DNA of 64,000 bases from Phymorhynchus buccinoides (taxonomy: Eukaryota; Mollusca; Gastropoda; Neogastropoda; Raphitomidae). The position numbers were made by a program, and so were the translations under genes. The notes below the pieces were generated by a model. The model was not told where the DNA came from. It searched no databases and worked only from the letters and a program-made list of their open reading frames with translations. The stretch is from positions 22,143,251-22,207,250 of the forward strand of contig CM065699.1 of NCBI GenBank assembly GCA_017654935.2. Direction: 5' to 3'. This document shows positions 44,616 to 54,814 of the stretch, one piece after another. Position 1 is the first letter of the stretch. The number at the start of each line of letters is the position of its first letter.

Positions 44616-44630
44616 CACGGACAAAGCCCC

Positions 44631-44947
44631 TCACTTTCTCTGTGCGAAAACAAAGGCCAGCCCAGCGGCCAGCCCCAGAGCCAGCACACCTCCCATCACA
44701 GGCAGGGCCACTTTGGCCCCCTTCATCAGTTTCTGTTTCATGAAGTCTCTGGCTGAGTTCAGGCAGTGGCGGTTTATGGAGGGGCGTTTCTTGGCCTGCT
44801 CCCAGTAGGCGTGCAGACAGGGGCGTTTCTCGGCGCCGTGGTAGCGCTCCGAGAGGCCGAGGAAGTGCAGACGGTTCAGCAGAACGCAGAGAACGATGTC
44901 GGCGGCGGTGAACTGCTGCCCGCAGAACCACAGCTCCTTGGAGGGGT
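44631..44947 (-). CDS. GDAP1: Gene C exon 5: GST C-terminal part and tail anchor
   Basis: The acceptor is cctgttgcag. 317 bp to TGA (44633-44631). ELWFCGQQFTAADIVLCVL, HAYWEQAKKRPSINRHCL and the membrane tail LPVMGGVLALGLAAGLAFVF-AQRK. It is almost the same as gene B exon 5, more alike than the other exons, which may reflect gene conversion. Confidence 0.92.
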
Positions 44948-47354
44948 CTGCAACAGGGGAGACCAGATTACAACTTTCTTCCTTTTAACTAAGCCAGGGA
45001 AAAAAACAGATTTTTTTTTTGCTGTAGCTTTGTGTGGTTGGATATCGCCTGTCATCATAGCCGCCATCTTGGGATAAATCTAATTAATTTAGTTCAAATC
45101 AAATCAATTCAACCTATATTTATCAGTTTAGTTGGATGCTACGCCATCTTTATTCCAAGAAAGCCCCTCCCCTTTGTCAAGTCATGAAAAAAGAAAATTG
45201 CGACAATGAGGTTTTATACCAAAAATTGTCTGCCCCCGTCTCGTGCCCTGAGATGCGAACGCCCCCTACTTAAGATTATCGCCCTTGCCTGACAGGAACT
45301 AGTAGTGTATAGCCACATAAAATTATCTGCTCCCGACTCGTCACCAGGGGGCATCGGCAGTTCGGGCCTAAACTTATCACCCTTTTGTGTCTGCAAGGAG
45401 TGGTATAAAGCCTCACTGATATCCAGCCATAACATTTTTTTAGCCCAGTTATTCAGAGTAGTACCGGTAGATGCTTCTTCAGTTATGTTTTGACCAAGGC
45501 AGTCTTTCCTCTAAACAAATTATAGCCCAGGTTTCCTATAATATCTATAGATCATAATCAGACATGACTGACAAAACCCCCCTATATCATCTTTAGATAC
45601 TTAGGAGTCTCAATCATGATGCGATCCACGCACACAGTCTAGGAAAAAAGCCGGTGATAGGCTGAAACGCTGACAAATGTTGAGCTTTTTGCTTTGCTTC
45701 TTCCCCCCTCACATCTGTCGCTTTAGATACTTAGTCATTTCAAATGATAATTGAGTAAGAAACCGGGATGTATGCCATGAACAAAATGGCTACCAACCAG
45801 CATTAACTCTTCTAGCACCATGAGCAAATACATTCGCCCAACACATCGCTCTACACTCCCACCAAACGCAAAGACATTCACTGCCAAGCACCCTGCCATG
45901 TGTTTGTTTTTAGAGCTTATGTCACCGTTTCTTCCGTTAAAGCAATCCATGCACACTTGAAAATACAGTTACTCCCCTCTTGTTTGCTGAGATGCAACGG
46001 ACAACCAACAACGTCAATAAAACACACACACACACAGCGCTAGAAAAGTTAAGGATGCAGCAGCAAGCCCACTTTACAAGTCTTGTGTGATATTATGATT
46101 GCAATTACAAGTACACTATGTAGAGGTGTTGAGTGGCACAGAGGTAACGCGTTCACCTCGTATACAATAAACCCGAGTTTAAACTTGGGTACAGGGGATT
46201 TTTCCTCTCATTCTGCACTAGGCCTTACGGTCTGAACATGGAGTCTTTCGGATGAGATGATAAACCGAGGCCCCGTGGGCCCATGCACTTAGCACACGTT
46301 AAACCCAGTGGCAACGAAAAAGTTGTCATTTGGTCAAAATTTAACACCACCACCACCACCCCTTTCCTTCCTCATCAATCACACAAAAATCACATGCCAA
46401 ATTATAAAAAAAATTAATTGGGTAGCGCGCCTCTGGCTGCGACACGCTCTCCAGGTGGGAGCAACCTGAATTTGATAGAGATGCGCGTACGCCTCTGTGA
46501 CTAAGTACCAAATACTAATGTAGATCTGACCTGATGGAGTCACTAGATCTGACCTGATGGAGTCACTAGATCTGACCTGATGGAGTCACTAGATCTGACC
46601 TGATGGAGTTACTAGATCTGACCTGATGGAGTCACTAGATCTGACCTGATGGAGTCACTAGTCTGACTGAGAGTCACTAGATCTGACCTGATGGAGTCAC
46701 TAGATCTGACCTGATGGAGTCACTAGATCTGACCTGATGGAGTCACTAGATCTGACCTGATGGAGTCACTAGATCTGACCTGATGGAGTCACTAGATCTG
46801 ACCTGATGGAGTCACTAGATCTGACCTGATGGAGTCACTAGATCAGACCTGAGGGAGTCACTAGATTTGACCTGATGGAGTCACTAGATCTGACCTGATG
46901 GAGTCACTCCATCAGGTCAGATCTAACTCTTCTTTATTTTCGTCCTCTACATTGCTTCAAGACCTGTCAGTCACCCCTTTCAACCACTACCAAATACACA
47001 ACTCCATAACCCACCCCCCTGTGACTCAACAACCCCACCTGCTTGCACTTTCTTCAGCTGTCCCTCCACTTGGTCCAGGATGGTCTCCAGATCGTCCAGG
47101 GCCTTGACCACATTCTCCCTGCTCAGGACATCCCCACGGCTCTTGAAGTTGGCCACTCTGCCCATGTACGCCTCGCGCAGGTCCGGGTGCTCATCTGCCA
47201 GCTGCTCCGCTTTTTTGGCCATGATCTGCGAGGTTGCCATGATCTCTGTATGATGGATAAAAAAAAAGTAGATGGGGGTGGAGGAACGTAATGAAACCAT
47301 TTTTTTTAAAGAAACAAACACAAATGAAGAAACACTTTTAATGAGGAGGTGCGT

Positions 47355-47387
<33 letters not shown>

Positions 47388-49259
47388 TAAGCACGTAAGG
47401 GATTGGTTTCCTCTTGCCCACCTAAAAGAAAAACAACATACCATATTTTTCTGACTATAAGTTGCAACTTATTATAAAGCGCACCTCCCAAATTTGACAG
47501 AACATTCAAATTTTGTCATTACCCAGTCATATTATAAGGCGCAAGGTTCTCAGTCTGAGGAAAAAGTATCGCTTTATTGTCAGAAAAATATGGTATAAAG
47601 TTAGATGAACATGTAGGTAAATAAAATAAAAAGAAATGTTAAACAATCAAGGAAGAATAATATTAATTAGCCTACTTTTTAAAACAGTTGCTAAATTAGT
47701 ATGAAAAAGCTTTGGAAGGGACCAGCATACAAAGGGTTGTGGATAGGTGTGTACAAGATACAGGAACCTCACGTCAGTAGGGGGCTTAGTAGGTGGCGTC
47801 TTGCCTCCTGTTGCCTAACATAGATCCGCTCCCCTTGGACTGCTGGTCTCAGATTCTGCGATCTGAACAAGCCGGGGTGTAGCTGCAAATTGGGTTTCGG
47901 AATGAGCGGCAAGGGAGCAACACAACTGAACGGCCCTGAGGATGGGACAGAAGAAAATTAGAGTTGATTACCTCGACTTACTCGGTCCAAACCATAGCAA
48001 CCATGGTGGCATGGCACTGAAGCTTGAAACCGCAGGATGCGAATCAGCGACTTGCAAACATTTTTTTAAGAAAAATGAGGGGCTGCCAGTATCCACAAAC
48101 CGATAGAACTTGCAAAATGTGACGTAATAATAGAAATTACATCAATTTTACTTTTAGTATGACGCACGGTGTTCTCAGTGATGCAAGTCTACTCAAACAC
48201 ACGAGGCGAGAGCTGGGGATCTACCTGGTTTAAATGTTTTATTTTCCAAATCAACATGAACAACTATGACATAACTGAAGCAACAACAAGCAGAGCTGAT
48301 GGTAGAGTAACTTCCCCTGTTTGAATTAGGCAGGATCACTCCCACACACCATGAAATTACTCCCCTTAATTATTTTTGAACAATTCCTATTAAGTAAGAG
48401 ACTGAATAAAACATTTCCCTGATCACCGGGTGTCTGCGATATCACGGTTCCAGTTAGGCAGGATTCAACTTTATAAAAAAAAATACAGTGGAGAACTAAT
48501 AACTCTAAACAGATAACTCAAAAACTCTGGATAACTCACAATAATTTGTGGGTCCCAGTATAAATATCTCTATGTTATACTTACCTATCTGCATTGCTAA
48601 ACATTCAGGATTTTCATGGTGTTGCACTGCCTCCGGGCATTGCCTCCAGGATCGTTCCCATCATCTTTATATCTGCTAATGTCCCAAAATTATGTGTCTG
48701 TTCCAGACCAGAGGACGCTAAACAGAATTTCACAATCTCTATGTTAAGTCTTTTTAACTCAAAATATTGGCTATCTCAAAAAAAAAATGTCAGTCCCTTC
48801 AATTTTGAGTTTAAAAGCGATTTTTATTGTAGTGTGAGAAACCAAAACAAAGAGCACTGCAATTTCTACACGGTGCACCACAATGCACTCACCAGTTCTG
48901 GTCCTGCGCATCATTTTGGGTATCTGGATGCCAGACACGGAGAGCTCGGGGTAGCACATGGTGCCAAAGGTGACTGCGAAGATCTTGATCTTGTCCAACA
49001 GCTGGCGCCACTTGGATACCTCTTTGCCTATTTCCGTGCTCGCATCTGGCACCAGTTTACTGTCTGAAATTCACACACACACATATATACACGCATGTGC
49101 ACGCGCACAAGTTTACTATATAAAATGCAGGCACACACACAACACACACAGACACACATGTGCAGGCGCACTTTACTGTTTAAAATTCAGGTACACCCAC
49201 ACATTGACTCATATGCGCGCGCAAGAGTTTACCGTCTAAATTTTCAGGCAGGTATACAC

Positions 49260-49291
<32 letters not shown>

Positions 49292-51804
49292 GTACACACA
49301 CACACACACACAGTTTACTGTTCAAAACTCAGGCACATACAAATACACACATACACACCAGGACCGGATCCAGGGGCGTGGGGTGGATTTACCTGGGTTA
49401 CGTACCCCCACCCACCCTTCTGCTAAAAAAAAATTTAAAAAAAGAGAGAGGGAGAGAGATCGAGAAAGAAGTCATTATTACTGTTGTATTGTTCTTAAGT
49501 GCAACTTAAAAGGTATTTTGCACTTTATTTTCTTTAAAAAAAAAACTTCAGCTTCAGGGGGCTTTGCCCCTGGACCCCACTGGGAGCCTATGCTGGCCCC
49601 CACCTTTACTTGTAACCCCCCCCCCCCCCCCCCCCCCCTAATGTATCCCAGGTCTGGCCCTGCATATATAGACACACACACACATATGTGTGCATGAGTT
49701 TACTATGTGTTTTCTGTATAAAATTCAGGCACACACACACACACATACGTGTGCATGAGTTTACTATGTGTTTTCTGTCTAAAATTCAGGCACACACACA
49801 TACACATACGCGCGAGCAAGAGATTACTGTCTAAAATTCAGACACAGACATAAGGCACAAACAGACACACAGACACACTCACACACAAAAATGGTGGGTC
49901 TGATTATCATCTTTACTCATGTTTGTGGTTTGGTCTGGTCAGTTATATAGTGATTGTGTGTGTGCGCACACACACGCATGGACACATGTACTGATGTAGA
50001 TTACAACGCATGCAAGTACAAGCGCTTACAATCATACATTAAAATATGAACATTCCTATAAATTGTATAATGTATACTTTCTACCTGAAGGAAATTCTTT
50101 ATCGACATAGTCAATGATAATCTGGGATTCCTTGATGATTTTGTCGCCGTCCTGAAAAGTGGGAACCACTCTGGAAGGGTTCAAGACATACGGTATATAC
50201 ATTAAGATATGAACATCCTATAATGTATACTTTCTACCTGAAGGAAATTCTTTATCGACATAGTCAATGATAATCTGGGATTCCTTGATGATTTTGTCGC
50301 TGTCCTGAAGAGTGGGAACCACTCTGGAAGGGTTCAAGACATACGGTATATACATTAAGATATGAACATCCTATAATGTATACTTTCTACCTGAAGGAAA
50401 TTCTTTATCGACATAGTCAATGATAATCTGGGATTCCTTGATGATTTTGTCGCTCATCATCCTATAATGTATACTTTCTACCTGAAGGAAATTCTTTATC
50501 GACATAGTCAATGATAATCTGGGATTCCTTGATGATTTTGTCGCTGTCCTGAAGAGTGGGAACCACTCTGGAAGGGTTCAAGACATACGGTATATACATT
50601 AAGATATGAACATCCTATAATGTATACTTTCTACCTGAAGGAAATTCTTTATCGACATAGTCAATGATAATCTGGGATTCCTTGATGATTTTGTCGCCAT
50701 CCTGAAGAGTGGGAACCATTCCGGAAGGGTTGATACGCATGTACCACGGCTGAATCTGATCGCCGTGGTCAAGTTGATGATGACTGGCTCAAATTTCACT
50801 CCCTTTTCCTTCAATGCAACAATCGCCTGTTGTAGAACACACAAAGAACATGCATCAACACACAGGAAACACACATACTGCTAGTCCCACACGCCATTTT
50901 TTGAACGTGTGTGCAACGCAAATGATGTATCTGCATCTGCATCCATAGTGAGATAGGGCCACATCGTGCATATTCATCCATAGTGAGCACACCCTAATTT
51001 GTAATTGTATTTATACTCTGGATGAGTTTGCTTGTCACATGTATACATGTGTATGTGTGCGCGCATGCATTTATGTTGGTTTGACAGACATAAGCAGAGA
51101 GAGAGATATATTTTGTGGGAATAGCAGTATGTGGGACCCGTTGTATCATGGATGTAAAATTAGTGTGCGACTAGCGGTATGTGCTAACAAAAGTATGCTT
51201 TCAACACACACACACACAAATGCGCACACACCCCCCCTCCCCCCACACACAAAAGCATACATGTACACACACACACACACATGCACACGCACACACACTC
51301 ACATATATACACACATACATTCACTCAGTCTGTCAGAGAGAATAAACAATGCTTTTCTGTTTTTGCATCTTCTCCCATCAAAGGGAGACTACTCGTTTGC
51401 AAAGTGCTCAGTCTGATATTTTTCTGTAAATGGACTATCTCCCATTAAACAGTGTGATGAATGTAGACGCGAGTGACACACCACTGTCCCTTTCTTCTCC
51501 TAATTAAGAATCTGTTTTAGCTGTCAATACAAACGTAAGCTTTGTCTCATATCATTTTTATATTCTTGTAGTTAGTTGTAACTGGACTGGCATAGCAATG
51601 ACAGTAAGCAAGTTCATGTTGCTCATTGTTGCTGCCAAGGTCATTTCTTAGTATGGAACACTTTGTCTAGTGCTAGGCCCTCCTAAGAGTCTGAAACAAA
51701 ACCACCCACATTTAATTAGAAAAGCTTGTAGTAAATTATTATATTACCATTTGTGAACAATAAGACGGTGGGAAGTAGAACAATCGCACTTTTCGGTCCG
51801 CCAT
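44631..51804 (-). CDS. GDAP1: Gene C: second GDAP1-like gene, frame broken in exon 2
   Basis: Exons 51804-51748, 50826-50635, 49063-48893, 47245-47039 and 44947-44631 have lengths 57, 192, 171, 207 and 317. Those of gene B are 57, 193, 171, 207 and 317. Phases are the same once the missing base is counted. The protein would be a GST-fold, tail-anchored GDAP1 relative like B. The last exon is nearly identical to that of B, whereas exons 3 and 4 are more diverged. All splice sites are GT-AG. The single missing base in exon 2 (within 50768-50775) moves the frame and would abolish most of the protein. It may be a real null allele, a young pseudogene or a base-calling error. The other four exons remain open, which favours recent loss or an error. 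Confidence 0.85.
44948..45802. other. Gene C intron 4, part; no gene
   Basis: Two segments near 45210-45300 and 45340-45420 resemble sequence at 22980-23170 in gene A intron 3 (agtatatagccacagaaaattatc, agtaactagtataaagcctc), an unclassified dispersed repeat. Confidence 0.4.
45803..46052. mobile_element. TTAA MITE, CTCTTCTAGCACC family, copy 3
   Basis: TTAACTCTTCTAGCACCATG at the left and gcgctagaaaagttaa at the right. TTAA stands at both ends. A CA microsatellite has grown near the right end (46020-46036). It lies in gene C intron 4. Confidence 0.8.
46125..46500 (+). mobile_element. tRNA-headed SINE
   Basis: Head with box A TGGCACAGAGG and a decayed box B (gtttaaact inside cccgagtttaaacttgggta). 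The body shares tctttcggatgagatgataa and gttaaacccagtggcaacga with 15030-15390. The tail contains gcctctgtgacta. It lies in gene C intron 4. Confidence 0.8.
46513..46924. repeat. 23 bp minisatellite ending in a perfect palindrome
   Basis: The unit is agatctgacctgatggagtc plus act, with about 17 copies and few changes. The last copy is followed by its own inverse, giving a perfect 39 bp palindrome (46886-46924, 19 bp arms and a 1 base centre). The array ends about 115 bp from the gene C exon 4 donor. Confidence 0.92.
47039..47245 (-). CDS. GDAP1: Gene C exon 4
   Basis: The acceptor is catacag and the donor is GTGGGG after GCAG. 207 bp: AEQLADEHPDLREAYMG, then VVKALDDLETILDQVEGQLK. Intron 3 upstream contains a G homopolymer of about 35 bp (47354-47387) and a 'cggactataag' type MITE. 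Confidence 0.92.
47440..47600. mobile_element. MITE, 'CGGACTATAAG' family, in gene C intron 3
   Basis: ccatatttttctgactataag at the left and the inverse ttattgtcagaaaaatatgg at the right, so clear inverted ends. The interior aaggcgcaaggttctcagtc matches 14271-14989 and 23690-23855. Confidence 0.8.
47995..48400 (-). repeat. Inverted partner of the 11.4 kb repeat
   Basis: Carries aagcttgaaaccgcaggatg, cgaatcagcgacttgcaaa and catgaaattactcccctta, the inverse of phrases at 11400-11780. It lies in gene C intron 3. Confidence 0.7.
48600..48735. repeat. Dispersed repeat with inverse copy at 52.5 kb
   Basis: gtgttgcactgcctccgggc, then tccaggatcgttcccatcat and tctgttccagaccagaggac, are the inverse of 52495-52625 (ggtctggaacagacacatca, gtgggaacgatcctgaaggc). 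Class unknown. Confidence 0.75.
48893..49063 (-). CDS. GDAP1: Gene C exon 3
   Basis: The acceptor is gaaatttcag-like (plus ctgaaattcac) and the donor is GTGAGT. 171 bp: DSKLVPDASTEIGKEVSKW, then VTFGTMCYPELSVSGIQIP. It is clearly diverged from gene B at the amino-acid level, but open. Confidence 0.92.
49064..49860. repeat. CA microsatellites with seven echoes of the gene C exon 3 acceptor
   Basis: The phrase at the true acceptor, agtttactgtctgaaattca (49056-49075), recurs in decayed form at about 49110, 49171, 49226, 49312, 49698, 49758 and 49821 (for example ttactgtctaaaattcag), each followed by CA repeats. On the minus strand each is an acceptor-like sequence plus the first codons of exon 3. 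Between 49360 and 49665 the array is interrupted by an unrelated segment with a C run. Confidence 0.8.
50081..50634 (-). repeat. 153 bp tandem repeat containing the 3' half of gene C exon 2
   Basis: Units begin (plus strand ctacctgaag) at 50081, 50234, 50387 and 50478, and the full exon follows at 50631. Periods are 153, 153, 91 (an internally deleted unit) and 153. Each full unit holds about 90 bp of exon 2, from the codons for NPS to the donor GTAGAA, then about 60 bp of intron. None has the exon 2 acceptor. Copies are almost identical. Confidence 0.92.
50635..50826 (-). pseudogene. GDAP1: Gene C exon 2 with a one-base deletion
   Basis: The acceptor is tctacaacag and the donor is GTAGAA. 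The first part reads AIVALKEKGVKFEPVIINL. After a missing base in the plus-strand phrase gtcaagtt (50768-50775) the family pattern continues in another frame: WYMRINPSGMVPTLQDGDK, then IIIDYVDKEFPS. The exon is 192 bp, one less than in gene B. Four partial copies of its 3' half lie downstream. Confidence 0.85.
50880..51747. other. Gene C intron 1; no gene
   Basis: Contains CA/TG tracts at about 51205-51310 and related phrases (tagtgagatagggccac, tagtgagcacac). No exon is seen. Confidence 0.4.
51748..51804 (-). CDS. GDAP1: Gene C exon 1
   Basis: ATG at 51804-51802, 19 codons, MADRKVRLFYFPPSYCSQM, then the donor GTAATA. It differs from gene B exon 1 at five residues and has the same length and phase. 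Confidence 0.88.
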
Positions 51805-52494
51805 TTTTGCATCGAAAAATGGTTCTAGAATGGTGGCAACACTCACTCACAACAGTAACCACGCTCGTTAGAGGCCTACTTATTGGTCAGTCAGTTATGC
51901 ACTTGTCTGGTCGAGGGTCAATTCGTTTGACCTCGAACTCTCCCATTACTAATAGGTTAGTGGAAGAGTCCATTACACTGTCTTTGACCTAATTTTAATG
52001 GACTAGTCTGGGTGTTTTTGTATTTGGCACGCGCTCTCGCGCGCACCATTCAATGAATACACTTTCAAATGAAACTTAGGGTTTTACGTCCATACACTTT
52101 CATGCTTCACTCTGCATTTTATACCTACTAATCTGATTAGTAATCATTTGGCAGAGTTTTGTTCTGTTTCTACTTGTTGATGAATAATTGATTGTAAAGC
52201 GTTTTGGACTCATTTGAGGTAACGCGCTATATAAATGTACTAGTTATTATTATTATTTTATTTGTTTTTGACAGCGCTAAATTTATTCTATATCTCCAGA
52301 TCTAGTATAGTCTAGTTTCACTTTTAGGCTTTAGATCTAGTGGCAAGTTTTAGCCAGACCACGGATGACCTACATAAGTTCGTGACCTAGACTAAGCTTA
52401 CATCAAAGTGCTTACACGCGCACGCGTGAGAGAGAGAGAGAGAGAGAGTGGTTGACGCAACACCCATTCCTTTGAGATTGTAGTGAAGCACTGA
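51805..52494. other. Upstream region of gene C; no gene
   Basis: 5' flank on the minus strand. It contains an inverted 'tatagcgc' tail (about 52185-52245: gattgtaaagcg, gcgctatataaatgtac) followed by TTA triplets, and a GA tract near 52428-52448. No promoter element can be called. Confidence 0.35.
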
Positions 52495-52630
52495 ATGGAA
52501 ATCTGTTTAACGTCCTCTGGTCTGGAACAGACACATCATAGTAATGGGACATGAGTACGATATAAAGATGGTGGGAACGATCCTGAAGGCAATGCCCTGA
52601 GGCAGTGCAACACCAGAAAGTCCCGATTTT
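52495..52630. repeat. Dispersed repeat, inverse of 48600-48735
   Basis: Carries ggtctggaacagacacatca and aacgatcctgaaggcaatgc, the inverse of the copy in gene C intron 3. The two copies bracket the 5' half of gene C. Confidence 0.75.
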
Positions 52631-52794
52631 TGTATATCAATATACCATTACCAACGCCCACAAATGCGCCCGCACACGCGCGCACACACACACACGTCAC
52701 AAGTTTCATTATTACGTCGGTGACAAGTCATAGTCCTGCTAGTCCGGCCACTGATGACGCACCGGTTTTTAAAAAAATATTATTAATAATTACT

Positions 52795-53870
52795 AGCGCA
52801 ACTTCGAGTACCGGTAACGCCTAGTAGCGGTAACGCCTAGTAACGGTAACGTCAAGTACTGGTAACGCTGAGTACAGCAAATTTGAAGCGATTTGGTTAA
52901 GAAATGGCGGAGTTATAAGGCCCCGTTTCCCGTTGGCGCTGCTGTGAGAATGACGCACTCTCCCTAGTAACGGTAACGCCTAGTAATGGTAACGCCAAGT
53001 ACACATTCTGAGTACAGCAAATTTGAAGCGATTCGGTTAAGAAAAGGTGGCCTTATAAGTCCCCGTTTCCCGTTGGCGCTGCTCTGAGAGTGATGCGCTT
53101 CTCCCTAGTAACGGTAATGCCAAGTACTGGTAACGCTGAGTACAGCAAATTTGAAGTGATTCGGTTAAGAAACGGCGGAGTTATAAGGTCCCATTTCCTG
53201 TTGGCGCTGCTCTGAGAGTGACGCGCTCTCCCGATTCTCTTCACATTTGCTGCCAGGCTTCGCCCCTGCCACAGCATTTCCCGTTGGCGCTGCTCTGAGA
53301 GTGATGCGCTCTCCCTAGTAACGGTAACGCCTTGTTAACGGTAACGCCAAGTACTGGTAACGCTGAGTACAGCAAATTTGAAGCGATTCGGTTCAGAAAC
53401 GGCGGAGTTATAAGGCCCCGTTTCCCGTTGGCGCTGCTCTGAGAGTGACGCGCTCTCCCGATTCTCTTCACATTTGCTGCCAGGCTTCGCCCCTGCCACA
53501 GCAAGCATAACAGCAAATTTGAAGCGATTCGGTTAAGAAACGGCGGAGTTATTTGTGAAAAGGTGAAGCGGCGTATATCGCGCGCGTGTCTGCATCGATT
53601 CGCTTCCGGTTTGGCACATCGATAGTCACTGACCCCGGTCATCTACCTGCCATATTCGAAGGCAATCGGTCCAGAAATACCGGAGATACGGGCGCCGAGA
53701 GGCCAGCAGATACGCGTTTCTCGCATTTGCCAAACCGCGCAAATGACACGGTCGCCTCGGTTGCCGTTGCCATCGCCCCGTTAGGGCTGACAGCAAATTT
53801 GAAGCGATTCGGTCGAAAAACGGCGGAGTTATAAGGCCCGTTTTGTGTTTCAGACAGACAGACACACACA
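52795..53870. repeat. Complex tandem repeat field, 'GGTAACGCC' and 'AAATTTGAAGCGATTCGGTT'
   Basis: Repeated modules: taacggtaacgcc; agtacagcaaatttgaagcg; attcggttaagaaacggcgg; agttataaggccccgtttcc; ttggcgctgctctgagagtg. About five modules of variable length occur from 52800 to 53560, followed by a related non-identical stretch to 53870 that ends near acacacacacggacacttgg. The minus frames (up to 133 codons) follow the repeats and are not convincing genes. Confidence 0.8.
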
Positions 53871-53989
53871 CACACGGACACTTGGCTTTTTACTATATGA
53901 TAAGCATACAGGATGGGCTTGTGTGAGTGTGTATTGTATCTAGACTATGTGTTTGCGCGCGCGTGCGATTATTTGGGTTTGTCGAGTCA

Positions 53990-54012
53990 AACAGAGAGAG
54001 AGAGAGAGAGAC

Positions 54013-54045
<33 letters not shown>
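53990..54045. repeat. (GA)n microsatellite
   Basis: Two GA blocks separated by actaga. Confidence 0.85.
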
Positions 54046-54047
<2 letters not shown>

Positions 54048-54374
54048 TAGATACATTTTGTGGGAATATCAGTATTACTATGTCGGACTTGTAAAATTAC
54101 AGTGTGTGACCAGCGGTAGATCTATGTCATTGAGGGAACAATGGTATTTCTTCCATTAGACATTCATATCCATATTCATCATGTTGCTGTGTTCACCACC
54201 ATCACCATCACAGCACGTCGAAAGCTCGATAAAACTTTTGACGTCATATTTTCCAGAGTTTGGCGTGATGTTAGCAGGACCTACGTCAAAGACGTTGCTG
54301 GGTAGCCTAGAGCAGCAGATCAGGTATTAGGCAGGCTTGCAGGGAGCTAGGTCCAGGCGTCCGAGGCTTTTCCA

Positions 54375-54463
54375 GAATTTCTTGGAGTTGGGTTCTGCAC
54401 CTTCACGATGGCCAGAGATGCGCAGCGGGATGATGTCTTCCAAGTGCTTCTTGCCAGAATACG

Positions 54464-54467
<4 letters not shown>
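54375..54467 (+). CDS. Gene D: probable exon ending before a (TC)n tract
   Basis: The frame MARDAQRDDVFQVLLARIRQ (from ATG 54408) ends in CGACAG followed by GTCTCT, at phase 0, which fits the next exon. The joined text ...LLARIRQ-ETDSHKEKLQLLY has the helical spacing expected for a DUF4476-like domain. The 5' limit is uncertain. A possible acceptor cttttccag ends at 54375, and the ATG at 54408 could also be the start codon. The donor is followed at once by 150 bp of TC repeats. Confidence 0.45.
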
Positions 54468-54522
<55 letters not shown>

Positions 54523-54546
54523 ACACACACTCTCTCTCTCTCTCTC

Positions 54547-54622
<76 letters not shown>

Positions 54623-54767
54623 ATGGAGTGTGTGTGTAGTAGTAGTAGTAGTAGTAGGGACAGGCTCTTAAGCCTAGGCCTCGCGGCCTATATAACGTCC
54701 CCTCTTTGGCAATGACGTTGCAAACATTATTTTGAGTCTGAGCAAGTTTGAAGGACAATCTGTCAAA

Positions 54768-54814
<47 letters not shown>

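Noticed and set aside
46125..46210. Possible functional tRNA gene
   Set aside because: The tRNA-like boxes belong to a SINE head. Box B is decayed and no full cloverleaf is evident.
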